Shown here piece after piece: positions 17,326 through 26,724 of a stretch of DNA of 64,000 nucleotides. The stretch's first letter is position 1, and each line of letters begins with the position of its first letter. The notes under the pieces are model-generated. The model searched no databases and was not told where the DNA came from. It was given only the letters and a program-made list of their open reading frames with translations. Position numbers and translations under genes: made by a program. Source of the stretch: Sphingomonas turrisvirgatae (lineage in GTDB: Bacteria; Pseudomonadota; Alphaproteobacteria; Sphingomonadales; Sphingomonadaceae); the NCBI RefSeq assembly GCF_001721295.1, contig NZ_MDDS01000068.1, positions 107,027 to 171,026 on the forward strand, given 5' to 3'.

Positions 17326-19074
17326 ATGGACGTGCAGGCCGCAACCGACTCACCCAATCCGTATGCCAGCGCACAATTGCGTCGATCGCTGCGGTCCGTT
17401 CGTGCCGCGGTCGTCGCCCTCACATTCATGTGCGGGCTGGCGTATATCGCCCTCGCGATCGGGGCGATGCTGATGCTCGACATCGCCCTGCCCGGCCGTA
17501 ATGGCGAAACGGTTGCGGGGCTGCTCGCCATGGCGATTGGCACGCTGGCATTGTTGATCGGCGGCTTGACGCTGCGGCAGCGTCTGCTCCGTCAGGCCGG
17601 GCGCATCCTTTCCTTCTCGATCTCGCCGGTCATCGCGGCCCATCGCTATGGAACGGGTGAATCGGGGACCAGCCTCGCGAGTGACACCCGCGACATTGAC
17701 CACGTGCGCCGCGTGCTTACCGGCGGCGGAATTGCCGCGCTGGCGGATCTTGCAATCGTGCCGCTCTATCTCATCGTGCTGCTGATGCTCGGCTGGCCGA
17801 TGGCGCTTACCTTGCTAATCGGCGGTACCGTTGGCGCTGCGCTGCTGCGGGTATGGAGCACGACCCTGGCCGGCAGCGTGGATGCCGCGGATCGGGCGCA
17901 TGCCGAACGCGACGAACTGTTGCAAACCCATGCAGCGTCGCGGTCCTTCATTCGACAGCTGGGCATCCTGCGCCCGATGCAGGCTCGCGAGGAGGCCGCT
18001 GAACGCGCGGCGCTTGCGCCCGCCGACGCACTCGATGCCAGCCTTGGCCGCAACCGCCTTATCGTCGCCGCTCTGGCGGCCGTCGTCATCATCGCCGTCG
18101 GCACGCTCACCGTCTGGCGCGCGACGAATGACCGCGCCGGGATCGGGACGATTGCGGCAGCGCTTCTGTTGACCGGGTTTGCGCTTTGGCCATTCCGCGA
18201 GATCGCGGCGCGTCAGGCCGAACTGTTGCGCGGCCGCGCGGCGTGGGCGCGCCTGCGGACCGCGTTGGACACCCCGGTTCTGCAGGACGATGTGCTGCCC
18301 CTGCCGACACCGCGCGAAACGCTGGCCGCAGAAGCGATCGCGATCGCAGCGGCCGGCGAACGCCGCGTCGTGCTGCAAGGCGTCAGCTTCACGATGACCG
18401 CCGGCGATATCACGCTCATCGTCGGGCCATCGAACAGCGGCAAGTCGATGCTGCTCAAGGCGCTGGCCGGCCTTGCGCCCAACGCCATCGGCAATGTGCG
18501 CCTGGATGGCGCGACGCTTGGCCAGTATGGCGAAACGGGACGCTCGCGGCACATCGGCTATCTCTCGCAAAGCTGCGTTCTGTTGCCCGGCACGATCAGT
18601 CAGAATATCGCCGGCTTCAGCGACGCGGTCGAGCCGGATGCCGTGGTGAGCGCCGCGCAAACGACTGGCGCGCATGACATGATCGTCCGGTTGCCCCAAG
18701 GGTATGACACGCTTGTCGGCGGTCCCGACTGCAGCCTGCCGCAATCCGCACGGCAGCGGATCAATATCACCACCGCGTTTTACGGCGACCCGTTCCTGTT
18801 GCTGTTGGATACGCCCGACAGCTTTCAGGATCGCAACGGTCAGGCGGCATTGGGCGCGGCGTTGCAGGCGGCCCGCGCGCGTGGCGCGATTGTGCTGCTC
18901 ACCGGCGAATCGCGCGCGATTATCGACGCCGCCAATCTCGTCCTGGTACTGCGCAAGGGCGGCGTGGCGGATTTCGGTCCGAAGGAAGCGGTGCGCGGGC
19001 GCATGGTGGCCCGAGAGCAGATCAAAAGCCAACCCAAGCCGGACGCCGCGATTTCAGCGGCACTCGCGGAGTAA
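17326..19074 (+). CDS. type I secretion ABC protein with degenerate ATPase motifs
   Basis: 582 residues with the same layout as the 14823 exporter: membrane domain (about 25-300) then an ATPase domain. Walker A is kept (GPSNSGKS, near 367). The signature is LPQSARQRI instead of LSGGQ-like. The Walker B catalytic Glu is Thr (LLLLDTPDS near 494). The switch His is missing (LTGESRAI where the partner has VAHRPAI). The domain may bind ATP but should hydrolyse it poorly. The frame is otherwise intact and of full length, so it is not a decayed gene. It is probably the regulatory half of a heterodimeric exporter with the 14823 product. The HlyD gene follows after 3 bases. Confidence 0.88.
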   Translation: MDVQAATDSPNPYASAQLRRSLRSVRAAVVALTFMCGLAYIALAIGAMLMLDIALPGRNGETVAGLLAMAIGTLALLIGGLTLRQRLLRQAGRILSFSISPVIAAHRYGTGESGTSLASDTRDIDHVRRVLTGGGIAALADLAIVPLYLIVLLMLGWPMALTLLIGGTVGAALLRVWSTTLAGSVDAADRAHAERDELLQTHAASRSFIRQLGILRPMQAREEAAERAALAPADALDASLGRNRLIVAALAAVVIIAVGTLTVWRATNDRAGIGTIAAALLLTGFALWPFREIAARQAELLRGRAAWARLRTALDTPVLQDDVLPLPTPRETLAAEAIAIAAAGERRVVLQGVSFTMTAGDITLIVGPSNSGKSMLLKALAGLAPNAIGNVRLDGATLGQYGETGRSRHIGYLSQSCVLLPGTISQNIAGFSDAVEPDAVVSAAQTTGAHDMIVRLPQGYDTLVGGPDCSLPQSARQRINITTAFYGDPFLLLLDTPDSFQDRNGQAALGAALQAARARGAIVLLTGESRAIIDAANLVLVLRKGGVADFGPKEAVRGRMVAREQIKSQPKPDAAISAALAE

Positions 19075-19077
19075 CCC

Positions 19078-20415
19078 ATGTCGTCTCAGTCCAACGCAGT
19101 CGCCCTTCGCCCGGCTCTTGTCGAATTCGAGGATCCGCAGGCGCAGCTAAGCCGCAGCCTGCGCGTCACCTATATCGTCATCGCCGGGTTGGTGATCGGC
19201 CTGATCCTGATGGCATCGGTAATTCAGACGAGCGGCGCGGTGATCGGGGCCGGCAAGCTGTCGGTCGAATCCAGCGTCAAGCAGCTGGCGCACCCGACCG
19301 GCGGCGTCATTTCCGCGCTCTATGTCAAGGAGGGCGACCGGGTGCGCAAAGGCGACCCGATCATGCGATTCGACAGCACGGTCAGCGGGGGCAGCGCCTC
19401 AATGCTGGGCCAGTCGCTGGAGCAGCTGTTGGCTGCGCGTGCGCGGCTGACGGCCGAGCGAGATGGCGCGACCAGCATCGATTTCCCGCCCGAATTGAGG
19501 AACAATCCCTCGCCCAGTGCGGTCGCGGCGATGCAGGAGGCCACTCGCCAATTCCAGGTCCGCGCCCAGCTGCGCATGGCTGAACAGGGCGGCTTTCGCG
19601 AACGGATCGCCCAGACGGAACAGGAAATTGCGGCGACGCGGTCACAGATGGATTCGTCCCGCAAGCAAAGTGCCCTGATCGGTCCGGAACTGGATTCGGT
19701 TCGCTCGCTTTATGAGCGCAAGCTGGTCACGATCACCCGCCTCAATCAGATGGAGCGCACGGCCGCCGACCTCAACGCATCGGCAGCGTCGGCGGGTTCG
19801 AACATCGCCCGCCTGCATGCGCGCGTGGCCGAACTGCGCGTGTCGATGCTTGAATCGCAGCGCATGGCGCGGACCCAGGCGGCGCAGGAGCTGATCGCGA
19901 TCACGGCGCAGCTTGGCGACCAGAAGATCCGGTCGATCGCCGCGACGGACGCCGCGGAACGATCGCTGCTGCGCGCGCCGCATTCCGGTATCGTGGAAAA
20001 GCTGGCCTACAAGACCATCGGCGGCGTGGTTCCCCCCGCCCAGACGATCGCCGAGGTGGTCCCGGATGGCGAACCATTGATCATCGAAGCGGCGATCAGC
20101 CCGAACGACATCGATCAGGTCCAGACCGATCAGTCGGCGACTGTGATGTTCACCACGCTGAACCGACAGACCACGCCGGAATTGCAGGGCACGCTCTATT
20201 ACATCGCGGCCGAGCCCAAAGTGGACGAGCGGACGGGCGGGTCGTTCTTCCCCGTACGTGTCCGTGTCTCGGAAGCGGAGCTCAGCCGCGTACGCGGCGT
20301 AAAGCTGAAATCGGGCATGCCAGCCGAAGTGTTCTTTGCGACGGGCAAGCGGTCGCTGATGTCCTATCTGCTCAAGCCACTAATGGATCAGTTCAATCGC
20401 GCGTTCCGCGAGTGA
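19078..20415 (+). CDS. HlyD/PrtE family periplasmic adaptor of type I secretion
   Basis: The 445-residue adaptor has a short cytoplasmic N-terminus, one membrane helix (YIVIAGLVIGLILMASVI, about 31-50), and a biotinyl-lipoyl half motif (GGVISALYVKEGDRVRKGDP). A long coiled coil rich in Gln/Arg/Ala runs from about 110 to 290, followed by the returning lipoyl half and beta barrel (SGIVEKLAYKTIGGVV; VMFTTLNRQTTPELQG). It bridges the inner-membrane ABC pair to an outer-membrane TolC protein. The 3-base gap to the degenerate ABC gene indicates co-translation. Confidence 0.92.
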   Translation: MSSQSNAVALRPALVEFEDPQAQLSRSLRVTYIVIAGLVIGLILMASVIQTSGAVIGAGKLSVESSVKQLAHPTGGVISALYVKEGDRVRKGDPIMRFDSTVSGGSASMLGQSLEQLLAARARLTAERDGATSIDFPPELRNNPSPSAVAAMQEATRQFQVRAQLRMAEQGGFRERIAQTEQEIAATRSQMDSSRKQSALIGPELDSVRSLYERKLVTITRLNQMERTAADLNASAASAGSNIARLHARVAELRVSMLESQRMARTQAAQELIAITAQLGDQKIRSIAATDAAERSLLRAPHSGIVEKLAYKTIGGVVPPAQTIAEVVPDGEPLIIEAAISPNDIDQVQTDQSATVMFTTLNRQTTPELQGTLYYIAAEPKVDERTGGSFFPVRVRVSEAELSRVRGVKLKSGMPAEVFFATGKRSLMSYLLKPLMDQFNRAFRE

Positions 20416-20476
20416 TTGATGCCGCATTGCAACATGGGGCGGGTTGCTCTACTCAGCAAGTAACGGGAGTCATGCG

Positions 20477-20734
20477 ATGTCGACGGCAGATCAGGTCATG
20501 ACCATCATTGCCAAGCAGTTGAAGCGCGACCCGTCGTCGGTGACACTCGACCTCGATTTGCAGGAAGCGGGCTTTGAATCGCTCGATGTGATCGAGACGG
20601 TCTTCGAGATCGAGGATCAGTGGGACATCGACATCAACTTCAACGCGAACACCGCCAGCATGGAGCAGTTCAGAACGGTGGCCGACGTGGTCCGCCTGGT
20701 GGATGAGGCAATCGCGGCCAAGGGTGCCGTTTGA
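20477..20734 (+). CDS. acyl carrier protein
   Basis: This acidic 85-residue protein has the phosphopantetheine attachment site in AGFESLDVIETVFEIE, with Ser35 as the modified residue (Glu replaces the usual Asp before it). A ribosome site GGGAG precedes the ATG at 20477. Its stop overlaps the TTG start of the ketosynthase by 4 bases, so the two are made together. Because it sits among secretion and polysaccharide genes, away from fab genes, it is probably a specialised carrier for an acyl group used in surface glycan or lipid modification, not the housekeeping AcpP. Confidence 0.88.
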   Translation: MSTADQVMTIIAKQLKRDPSSVTLDLDLQEAGFESLDVIETVFEIEDQWDIDINFNANTASMEQFRTVADVVRLVDEAIAAKGAV

Positions 20735-21936
20735 GACGGGTCGCCGTTACCGGCATCGGGGCTGTTTCCGCCGCCGGGTTGACAGCATCGGAGACATGGT
20801 CGGCGGTGCGCGACGCGCGCAGCGGGATCGGGCCGCTCGATTGCGTCCGCTCGGAATACATCACGACGCGCATCGCGGCGCAGGCGCTCGATTTCGATGC
20901 CGACCTTCATCTCGGCGCGAAACGTGCCGCGCTGCTCGACCGGGTTTCGCAATTGGCCGTCGTCGCGGCGCGTGAGGCCGTCGCCCAATCGGGGCTGTCG
21001 TCCGATGGTCCCGCCCTGCGATCGGCCGCGGCGATCGTCGGGGTCGGCGTGGGCGGCCTGGTGACGCTCGATAATGCGTTTTACCGCATGTATGGCGAAC
21101 GCAATCGCCGCGCGCATCCGCTCACCATTCCCAAGCTGATGTGCAATGCGGCCGCGAGCCATGTTTCCATGGATCTCGGCACGCATGGCATCACCTATGT
21201 CATCGCCAGCGCCTGCGCATCTGGCACTCACGCCATCGGGGCCGCGGCGCAACTGGTGCGGTCGGGCGCTGTAACCGTCGCTTTGACCGGGGGGGCCGAA
21301 GCCTGCGTCACGCCTGGCACCTTGTTGGGGTGGGAGGCGCTGCGCGTCCTCGCACGTGACACCTGCCGGCCTTTCTCCAGCGATCGTTCAGGCCTAGTCC
21401 TGGGCGAAGGCGCGGGCATGCTGGTGCTTGAGGATTGGGAGCATGCCGTCGCCAGAGGCGCGCCCATCCTCGGCGAAGTGCTGGGCTTTGGCGCCAGCGC
21501 GGACGCGGGGGACCTCACGTCGCCCGACGTGAATGGGGCGGCGGCGGCCATGCGCCTGGCGCTCGACGATGCCGGGCTCGCGGCGGATCGTGTCGGTTAC
21601 ATTAACGCGCACGGGACGGGCACATTGCTCAACGATCAGGTGGAAAGCGCGGCAATCCAGGCCGTGTTCGGATCGGGAACGCTGCCGCCGGTATCCTCGT
21701 CAAAAGGCGTGCTGGGGCACGCGTTGGGCGCAGCCGGTGCGCTGGAAGCTGTCGTGACGATCATGGCCTTGAAGGAGCAGGTCGTGCCGCCGACCGCGAA
21801 TTGCGACAATCCGGACCACACGCTGGGGATCGATATGATCCCGGGGGATGCGAGGGCGGTCCAGTTCGACACGGCGCTTTCCAATTCTTTCGCTTTTGGC
21901 GGGCTGAATGCGGTAATTGCGTTAGGATGTGCATGA
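20731..21936 (+). CDS. beta-ketoacyl-ACP synthase, FabF-like
   Basis: 401 residues with a complete Cys-His-His active site: Cys in ASACASGTHAI (about 162), His in NAHGTGT (about 294) and His in GHALGAAGA (about 330). Full length for a KAS II enzyme. The start is TTG, overlapping the carrier-protein stop. It should condense malonyl-ACP with an acyl chain, most likely on the neighbouring carrier. No ketoreductase, dehydratase or malonyl transferase lies nearby, so the acyl product would need housekeeping enzymes or may be a short ketoacyl unit. Confidence 0.9.
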   Translation: MRRVAVTGIGAVSAAGLTASETWSAVRDARSGIGPLDCVRSEYITTRIAAQALDFDADLHLGAKRAALLDRVSQLAVVAAREAVAQSGLSSDGPALRSAAAIVGVGVGGLVTLDNAFYRMYGERNRRAHPLTIPKLMCNAAASHVSMDLGTHGITYVIASACASGTHAIGAAAQLVRSGAVTVALTGGAEACVTPGTLLGWEALRVLARDTCRPFSSDRSGLVLGEGAGMLVLEDWEHAVARGAPILGEVLGFGASADAGDLTSPDVNGAAAAMRLALDDAGLAADRVGYINAHGTGTLLNDQVESAAIQAVFGSGTLPPVSSSKGVLGHALGAAGALEAVVTIMALKEQVVPPTANCDNPDHTLGIDMIPGDARAVQFDTALSNSFAFGGLNAVIALGCA

Positions 21937-22052
21937 TTGCAAAAAATGCACCGGGATGGGACTTGCGGTTGAGCAACTCGATTGCTTCTCCGCCGAACAG
22001 TTGGAAGGGGGCGACACAGCGGCCACGGCTGTTGTCGCGGTAGGGGGGGTCA

Positions 22053-23045
22053 ATGGGTAAAAAGGTGCTGATCTCTGGCGGCGCGGGTTTCATCGGCTCG
22101 CATATGGTCGATCGCCTGTTGCGCCGGAACGACCTGGAAACATTGGTCGTCGTTGACAATTTCTGGACTGGGCTTGCCACCAACCTGGCACACATCCGCG
22201 ACCCCCGGCTGAATTTGGTCACAAGCAATATCGAGGATTTCGCGACGGGCGACAAGTTCGATGAAATCATTCACTTGGCTTCGCCCGCCTCGCCGCCCTG
22301 GTATATGCGGGAGCCGATCCGGACGATCCGCGCCAATCTGGTGGGCGCGCTCAATCTGGTCGAAATGCTGGTTCCCGGCGGACGGATGAGCTTTGCCTCG
22401 ACCTCGGAAGTCTATGGCGATCCGCTCGTCACCCCGCAGCCCGAATCCTATCGCGGCTTCGTCGATTGCACCGGCCCGCGCTCGTCGTACGACGAGAGCA
22501 AGCGCTGTACCGAGGCGCTGCTGTTCGAATGTCAACGCACGCGCGGTATCGAAATTCGCGTCGTTCGCCTGTTCAACGTCTATGGTCCCCGCACCCGTCC
22601 GGACGACGGTCGTGCGGTTTCTAACTTCCTGAGCCAGGCGCTGACCCATGGCGAACTGACGCTGTATGGCGAAGGCGACCAGACGCGCAGCTGGGGCTAT
22701 GTCGACGATATCGTCGACGCGCTCGAGCGGTTCTTCTGGCTCGACAGCGGCATAACTTATGGCGGTCCGCTCAATGTCGGCAACGACCGCGAGATTTCGG
22801 TGGCCGAGGTCGCGAACTATATCGTCAGCCTTGTGCCCGGCGCGCGCATCAAGATGTGCCCCCCGATCCCGCAGGATCCGACCAATCGGCGCCCCGATCT
22901 TACGATCTGCCGTCAGGTGCTGCCCGGCTGGCAGGCCAATATCACCTACGAAGAGGGCGTGAAGCGCACGCTGGACTGGTTCCGCGACCAGATTCAGCAT
23001 GGCGCCGAAACGGATGCGCCATCGCCGGTGCGGCTCGAGGATTAG
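22053..23045 (+). CDS. UDP-glucuronate decarboxylase-like NAD-dependent sugar epimerase/dehydratase
   Basis: This 330-residue extended SDR enzyme has a Rossmann motif GGAGFIGSH at 9-17 and the catalytic Tyr-x3-Lys in YDESKR (about 146-150). It also carries family marks of UDP-xylose synthases: LASPASPPWYM, STSEVYGDPLVTPQPESY, and NVYGPRTRPDDGR. The expected reaction is UDP-glucuronate to UDP-xylose plus CO2 with bound NAD. With the GelK-type glucuronosyltransferase and the epimerase at 39174 it implies a glycan built from glucuronate-derived sugars. It overlaps the next, convergent GT2 gene by 4 bases. Confidence 0.83.
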   Translation: MGKKVLISGGAGFIGSHMVDRLLRRNDLETLVVVDNFWTGLATNLAHIRDPRLNLVTSNIEDFATGDKFDEIIHLASPASPPWYMREPIRTIRANLVGALNLVEMLVPGGRMSFASTSEVYGDPLVTPQPESYRGFVDCTGPRSSYDESKRCTEALLFECQRTRGIEIRVVRLFNVYGPRTRPDDGRAVSNFLSQALTHGELTLYGEGDQTRSWGYVDDIVDALERFFWLDSGITYGGPLNVGNDREISVAEVANYIVSLVPGARIKMCPPIPQDPTNRRPDLTICRQVLPGWQANITYEEGVKRTLDWFRDQIQHGAETDAPSPVRLED

Positions 23046-24061
23046 GCGGGCCGCGCGTCCAGTTCGGCCAGCCGGGCGAGCAGCGCTGGCGGCCGTCGTG
23101 TCGCCCAATTTCCGTCCCGTACCGTGATATCGCAGTCATCGAAACGCATTCCCGCGTCGAGCGTCGCGGCAAGCGGCGCGGTCGTACGCGATCGTCGCAG
23201 CGCTGATTTCCAGAGCAGTTGCGGCCGGGCGAGCGCTGCACCTGCCAGATAGGCCGCCGCGCGCGGATCGCGCGCGCGCGCCAACAGCCGGGCCACGGTC
23301 AGCCTGTATTCCGCCTGACGCCGGGCGATGATCCGACGTGCCTCGGGCGAAGCGTCGCGCGCGATGATCGCAAACATCGCGAGATGCGATTGCGCCATTC
23401 GCAGCGGGTTTGCGCCCATCGAAGCCGGCAGTGTGCGATAGCCGGTCAGGAACGCCGGTACGCAGACGAAGCCATAAGCGCGCGCGACCTGGAGCTGGAA
23501 CAGATAGTCCTCAGTCCCTTCACGTCCCGCATCGCGCAGTGCCGGATCATAGCGGACTGCGCGTGCGACGTCAGCGCGTACCAGCGGCGTGCTGCCGTTC
23601 GAAATGAAATTCCACTCGAGGTGGCGGTGAAAGACCGTTCCCTCGACTAGGGGATATGGCGATACAGGCAGTATGCGGTCGGCCGCATCGATGCGCCTAT
23701 ACCAGTTGTAAGCCAGCGCGCTTCCCGCAGGTGCGCGCGCCAGGGCCGCCACTTGCAGCTCGATCTTGCGGGGCGCCCAGAGGTCGTCCGCATCCAGAGG
23801 CGCAATGAACGCCCCCACCGCAGCGTCGATGCCGGCATTGCGCGCGCGCGCGACGCCGCCATTGGGCTGGCGGATCAGCATGATCCGGCTGTCGCCGCGC
23901 GCCATGTCGGCGACGATCGCCGCCGTTTCGTCCTGCGAACCGTCGTCCACCACGATCACCTGCAGATCGCGGTGACTCTGCGCACAGGCAGACGTCACCG
24001 TGCTGCGAACCCAGTTCGCTGCATTGAAAGCGGGAATAATGATCGAAACCGTGTTAATCAT
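23042..24061 (-). CDS. GT2 glycosyltransferase
   Basis: 339 residues: VSIIIPAFNAANWV at the N-terminus, VVDDGSQDET as donor loop, PLDADDLWAP with the DxD site at 90-93, and GTEDYLFQLQ further on. It is close in pattern to the GT2 at 9299, suggesting a shared ancestry within this region. It converges on the sugar decarboxylase gene and diverges from the GT4 gene at 24150 across 88 bases. Sugar specificity cannot be told. Confidence 0.86.
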   Translation of the reverse strand: MINTVSIIIPAFNAANWVRSTVTSACAQSHRDLQVIVVDDGSQDETAAIVADMARGDSRIMLIRQPNGGVARARNAGIDAAVGAFIAPLDADDLWAPRKIELQVAALARAPAGSALAYNWYRRIDAADRILPVSPYPLVEGTVFHRHLEWNFISNGSTPLVRADVARAVRYDPALRDAGREGTEDYLFQLQVARAYGFVCVPAFLTGYRTLPASMGANPLRMAQSHLAMFAIIARDASPEARRIIARRQAEYRLTVARLLARARDPRAAAYLAGAALARPQLLWKSALRRSRTTAPLAATLDAGMRFDDCDITVRDGNWATRRPPALLARLAELDARPA

Positions 24062-24149
24062 GATCCGGCATCAAGCAGATGTTTAGGGGGCGCTTGGTAA
24101 GAAATCGCATGGCCGGCGCAGCGGGGTTGCCGGTACAGGGAAGGGTCTT

Positions 24150-25286
24150 TTGCGAATAGCCTATATCTCCGTTGCGACACCGTTTTCGCGCAGGTCGTGG
24201 AGCGGCATTCCCTGGTACAGCCATCGGGAAGTGTTGCGCCGCTTTCCCGACACGCATGTGCTTGAGACGCCTTCACTGGATCGTGTCACGACCAAGGCGG
24301 CGCTGCTGGAGCGGGCAGGGTTCGCGGTGCGGCGGCGTCACGTCGTCGCGCAGCATTACAGCAAGGTAATCGACCAGCAACTCGAAAAGCTTCAGCCCGA
24401 TGCGATCGTCGCAGTCGCAGCCGCGCACAAGATCGCCTACATCGATCCAAAATGGCCGATCGTCTATGCCGCGGACGCGATGTACGCGACGGTGATCGCG
24501 CACTACCGCAAATATCATGTCCTTCACCAGCGCGCCCGGATCCAGGGCGATGCCTTGCAGCGCGCGTTGCTCGAGCGCGTCGATCGCGCGCTGCTTTGTT
24601 CGCAATGGGCGGTCGATGCAGCCAGCCAGACCTACGGCCTCGACCCTGCCATGCTCCGCACGGTACCGATGGGCGCCAATCTCGATATCGATCCGGGCTT
24701 TCGTCAACCAACGATCGACGGTCCGCTGCGGCTCCTGTTCGTCGGCTATGACTGGAAGCGCAAGGGCGGGCCGGTGCTGCTGGACGTGTGGCGCGAATTG
24801 CGCGCGCGAACCGGCAATGCCGAACTGCACATCGTCGGTGCCCGCCCGCGCGCGGCGCGCGGGCTGGCAGGGGTTAAGGTCCACGGCAAGATCGATAAGT
24901 CGGATCGCGCCGGCTATGAAAAGCTGATCGGGCTGTATCGCCAATCCAACTTCATGGCGATGCCGAGCCGGGAAGAAGCGTTCGGGATCGTCTATTGCGA
25001 GGCGGCTGCTTTCGGGCGTCCGGTGATTGCCGCTCAGACCGGCGGCGTCGGGGGGGTGGTTGATGACGACCAGACCGGGCTTTTATTGCCGCTCGATGCC
25101 TCGCCCGCCGATTACGCCGACCGGATCCTGAGGCTGTGGGGCAACCGCGACCAGTATCTGGCAATGTGTCTGGCCGCCCGCCGGAAATACGAGGCCCAGC
25201 TGAACTGGTCCGCCTGGGGCGACGCGGTGGCGACCGCGCTGGCCGAAGTGGTGGAACCGCGCGCCGAGGACGGCGCGTCCGGTTAG
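24150..25286 (+). CDS. GT4 family (GT-B fold) glycosyltransferase
   Basis: 378 residues starting at TTG (MRIAYISVATPFSRRSWSG). The C-terminal half is a GT-B nucleotide-binding domain with LLFVGYDWKRKGGPVLLD and the E-x7-E motif in SREEAFGIVYCEAAAFG near 275. This is a retaining transferase of the GT1/GT4 superfamily. The N-terminal half (GIPWYSHREVLRRFP) recalls transferases that act on polysaccharide backbones. Convergent with the EpsD-like gene, overlapping its stop by 4 bases. Confidence 0.87.
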   Translation: MRIAYISVATPFSRRSWSGIPWYSHREVLRRFPDTHVLETPSLDRVTTKAALLERAGFAVRRRHVVAQHYSKVIDQQLEKLQPDAIVAVAAAHKIAYIDPKWPIVYAADAMYATVIAHYRKYHVLHQRARIQGDALQRALLERVDRALLCSQWAVDAASQTYGLDPAMLRTVPMGANLDIDPGFRQPTIDGPLRLLFVGYDWKRKGGPVLLDVWRELRARTGNAELHIVGARPRAARGLAGVKVHGKIDKSDRAGYEKLIGLYRQSNFMAMPSREEAFGIVYCEAAAFGRPVIAAQTGGVGGVVDDDQTGLLLPLDASPADYADRILRLWGNRDQYLAMCLAARRKYEAQLNWSAWGDAVATALAEVVEPRAEDGASG

Positions 25287-26047
25287 CGCCGCGCCTGCCG
25301 CAGCGCTATATCGGATTCGGCGCGCAGCCCCCGAACGGCGGTATTCACGGCGGCGGTCGATCGAGACTGAGTGAGGATCGTGCGCGCGCGGGCACGCTGC
25401 ACATCGCTCGCTTCGACGACCGGTTGCGTGAGCAGGAGCGTGTCGATCGTGACGACGCCGCCCACGACGCTGCGCAGGGTCTGTCCGGGCGCGAGGGCGG
25501 CGAGCCGGGCATTGCCGGTCGTATCCAGAGTACTGCTGTCGATCAGCACGAGCGCCCGGCGATAGGTCTGTGCGCTTCTGTCCAAGGCCTGCGCGGCCGC
25601 CGCTGCCGAGGCTGGCTCCGCAATGGCCGCAGTGGTGCTCAGCCGATCGACGACATAGCTGGCACGCCTGGCGAACCAGTGCGAATTTTCACGCATGAAG
25701 CGATCTATCGCGTCAGCGGCCGGCGGCGCAACATCGGCGGTCACGCGCCGGGCATAGGCGCGCGCCAACACGCCTTCCCGCGCTCGTCGCGTTTCGATCT
25801 GCACCGCCGGCACCCGGTCGGTCATCGCCGCCTGACCCGCGCGGGCGAGCAGCTTGCGGTCGATCACCCGCTCGAGCACTGCGGCACGCGTGGCAGGATT
25901 GGCAAGATCGACACCAGAAGCTTCGGCTTCGCTCAGCAGCTCGCGGTCGGTAATCTCGATTCCATCGACGCGCGCCGCCACTTGACCTTCCGGCGCGGCG
26001 GCGCTGCATGCCGTCAGCAGCATGAGGGCAATGGCGCTGCGTTTCAT
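25283..26047 (-). CDS. EpsD-like lipoprotein, peptidyl-prolyl isomerase family of exosortase loci
   Basis: 254 residues. A lipobox LLTAC puts the lipidated Cys at 14. The body (VDGIEITDRELLSEAEASG; VLERVIDRKLLARAG) matches the SurA/PpiD N-terminal chaperone part of EpsD-family proteins, which occur in exosortase-linked exopolysaccharide clusters. A clear parvulin catalytic domain is not evident, so it may act only as a periplasmic chaperone. The ATG overlaps the EpsI stop by 4 bases; it is the last gene of the xrtV-epsI-epsD operon. Confidence 0.72.
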   Translation of the reverse strand: MKRSAIALMLLTACSAAAPEGQVAARVDGIEITDRELLSEAEASGVDLANPATRAAVLERVIDRKLLARAGQAAMTDRVPAVQIETRRAREGVLARAYARRVTADVAPPAADAIDRFMRENSHWFARRASYVVDRLSTTAAIAEPASAAAAAQALDRSAQTYRRALVLIDSSTLDTTGNARLAALAPGQTLRSVVGGVVTIDTLLLTQPVVEASDVQRARARTILTQSRSTAAVNTAVRGLRAESDIALRQARR

Positions 26048-26724
26048 TGGCCGAGCAACGTCATGCGTGCCGGCGCGCTTGCCGCCACGACGGCGCGATT
26101 GAACCGCTCGAGCAGCGTGAACGCTGCCGCCGAATCATCGCCCAGCACGGAGAGGCGGAACAAGAGGCCGGCAGGCAGTATGCCGGCCAGATTCTCGCGC
26201 ACGGTGAACAGACGCTGGTCAAGCGCCGACGCCGGGAACCGCGATCCGACGCGTGTCCAGAACAGCACTTGTTCCACGCGGTCCTCACGCCGCGCCGTCA
26301 TTCGGACGGCGCGGGCATCGGCGGGGAAGGGTGCGGGCAGGCGTGCCAGCCCCTTGTCCTCGATGCTGAACCCGGCCGACCGATAGCAGCGCTCGGGCCG
26401 ATGCACGGACATGCCCGGATCGTCGACGCGACCCTTGGCCATCAGCAGCATTACAGATGGCGAGCCGTCCGCCGCATACAGCCGCGTGAGCAGATCCACA
26501 TAGATCCGGTCGGACAATGGCCCGGCGTCGGGCAGCACGAATCCCTTCGCCGCAATCGCCTGGAAACCCGCCACGCGCTGCGGCACCGCATCGCCAAGCG
26601 GCATCGATGCGTCGTCGGGCAGCGCGCGCGGCTGTAGCGCAAAGGCGAGTGCCGACGCACCCACCAGCACCCCGCCCAGCAGCAGGTCGCGCCGCGGCAT
26701 GGGCCCGGCGGCGGCGTCGCTCAT
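26044..26724 (-). CDS. epsI: EpsI family protein of exosortase system
   Basis: The 226-residue protein has an N-terminal membrane anchor (RRDLLLGGVLVGASALAFAL) and a periplasmic EpsI domain. Its hallmark is SVHRPERCYRSAGFSI, with His108 and Cys113. EpsI domains are often fused to, or encoded directly after, exosortases and are thought to take part in exopolysaccharide production; their chemistry is not settled. Start and stop both overlap neighbours by 4 bases. Confidence 0.87.
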   Translation of the reverse strand: MSDAAAGPMPRRDLLLGGVLVGASALAFALQPRALPDDASMPLGDAVPQRVAGFQAIAAKGFVLPDAGPLSDRIYVDLLTRLYAADGSPSVMLLMAKGRVDDPGMSVHRPERCYRSAGFSIEDKGLARLPAPFPADARAVRMTARREDRVEQVLFWTRVGSRFPASALDQRLFTVRENLAGILPAGLLFRLSVLGDDSAAAFTLLERFNRAVVAASAPARMTLLGQ

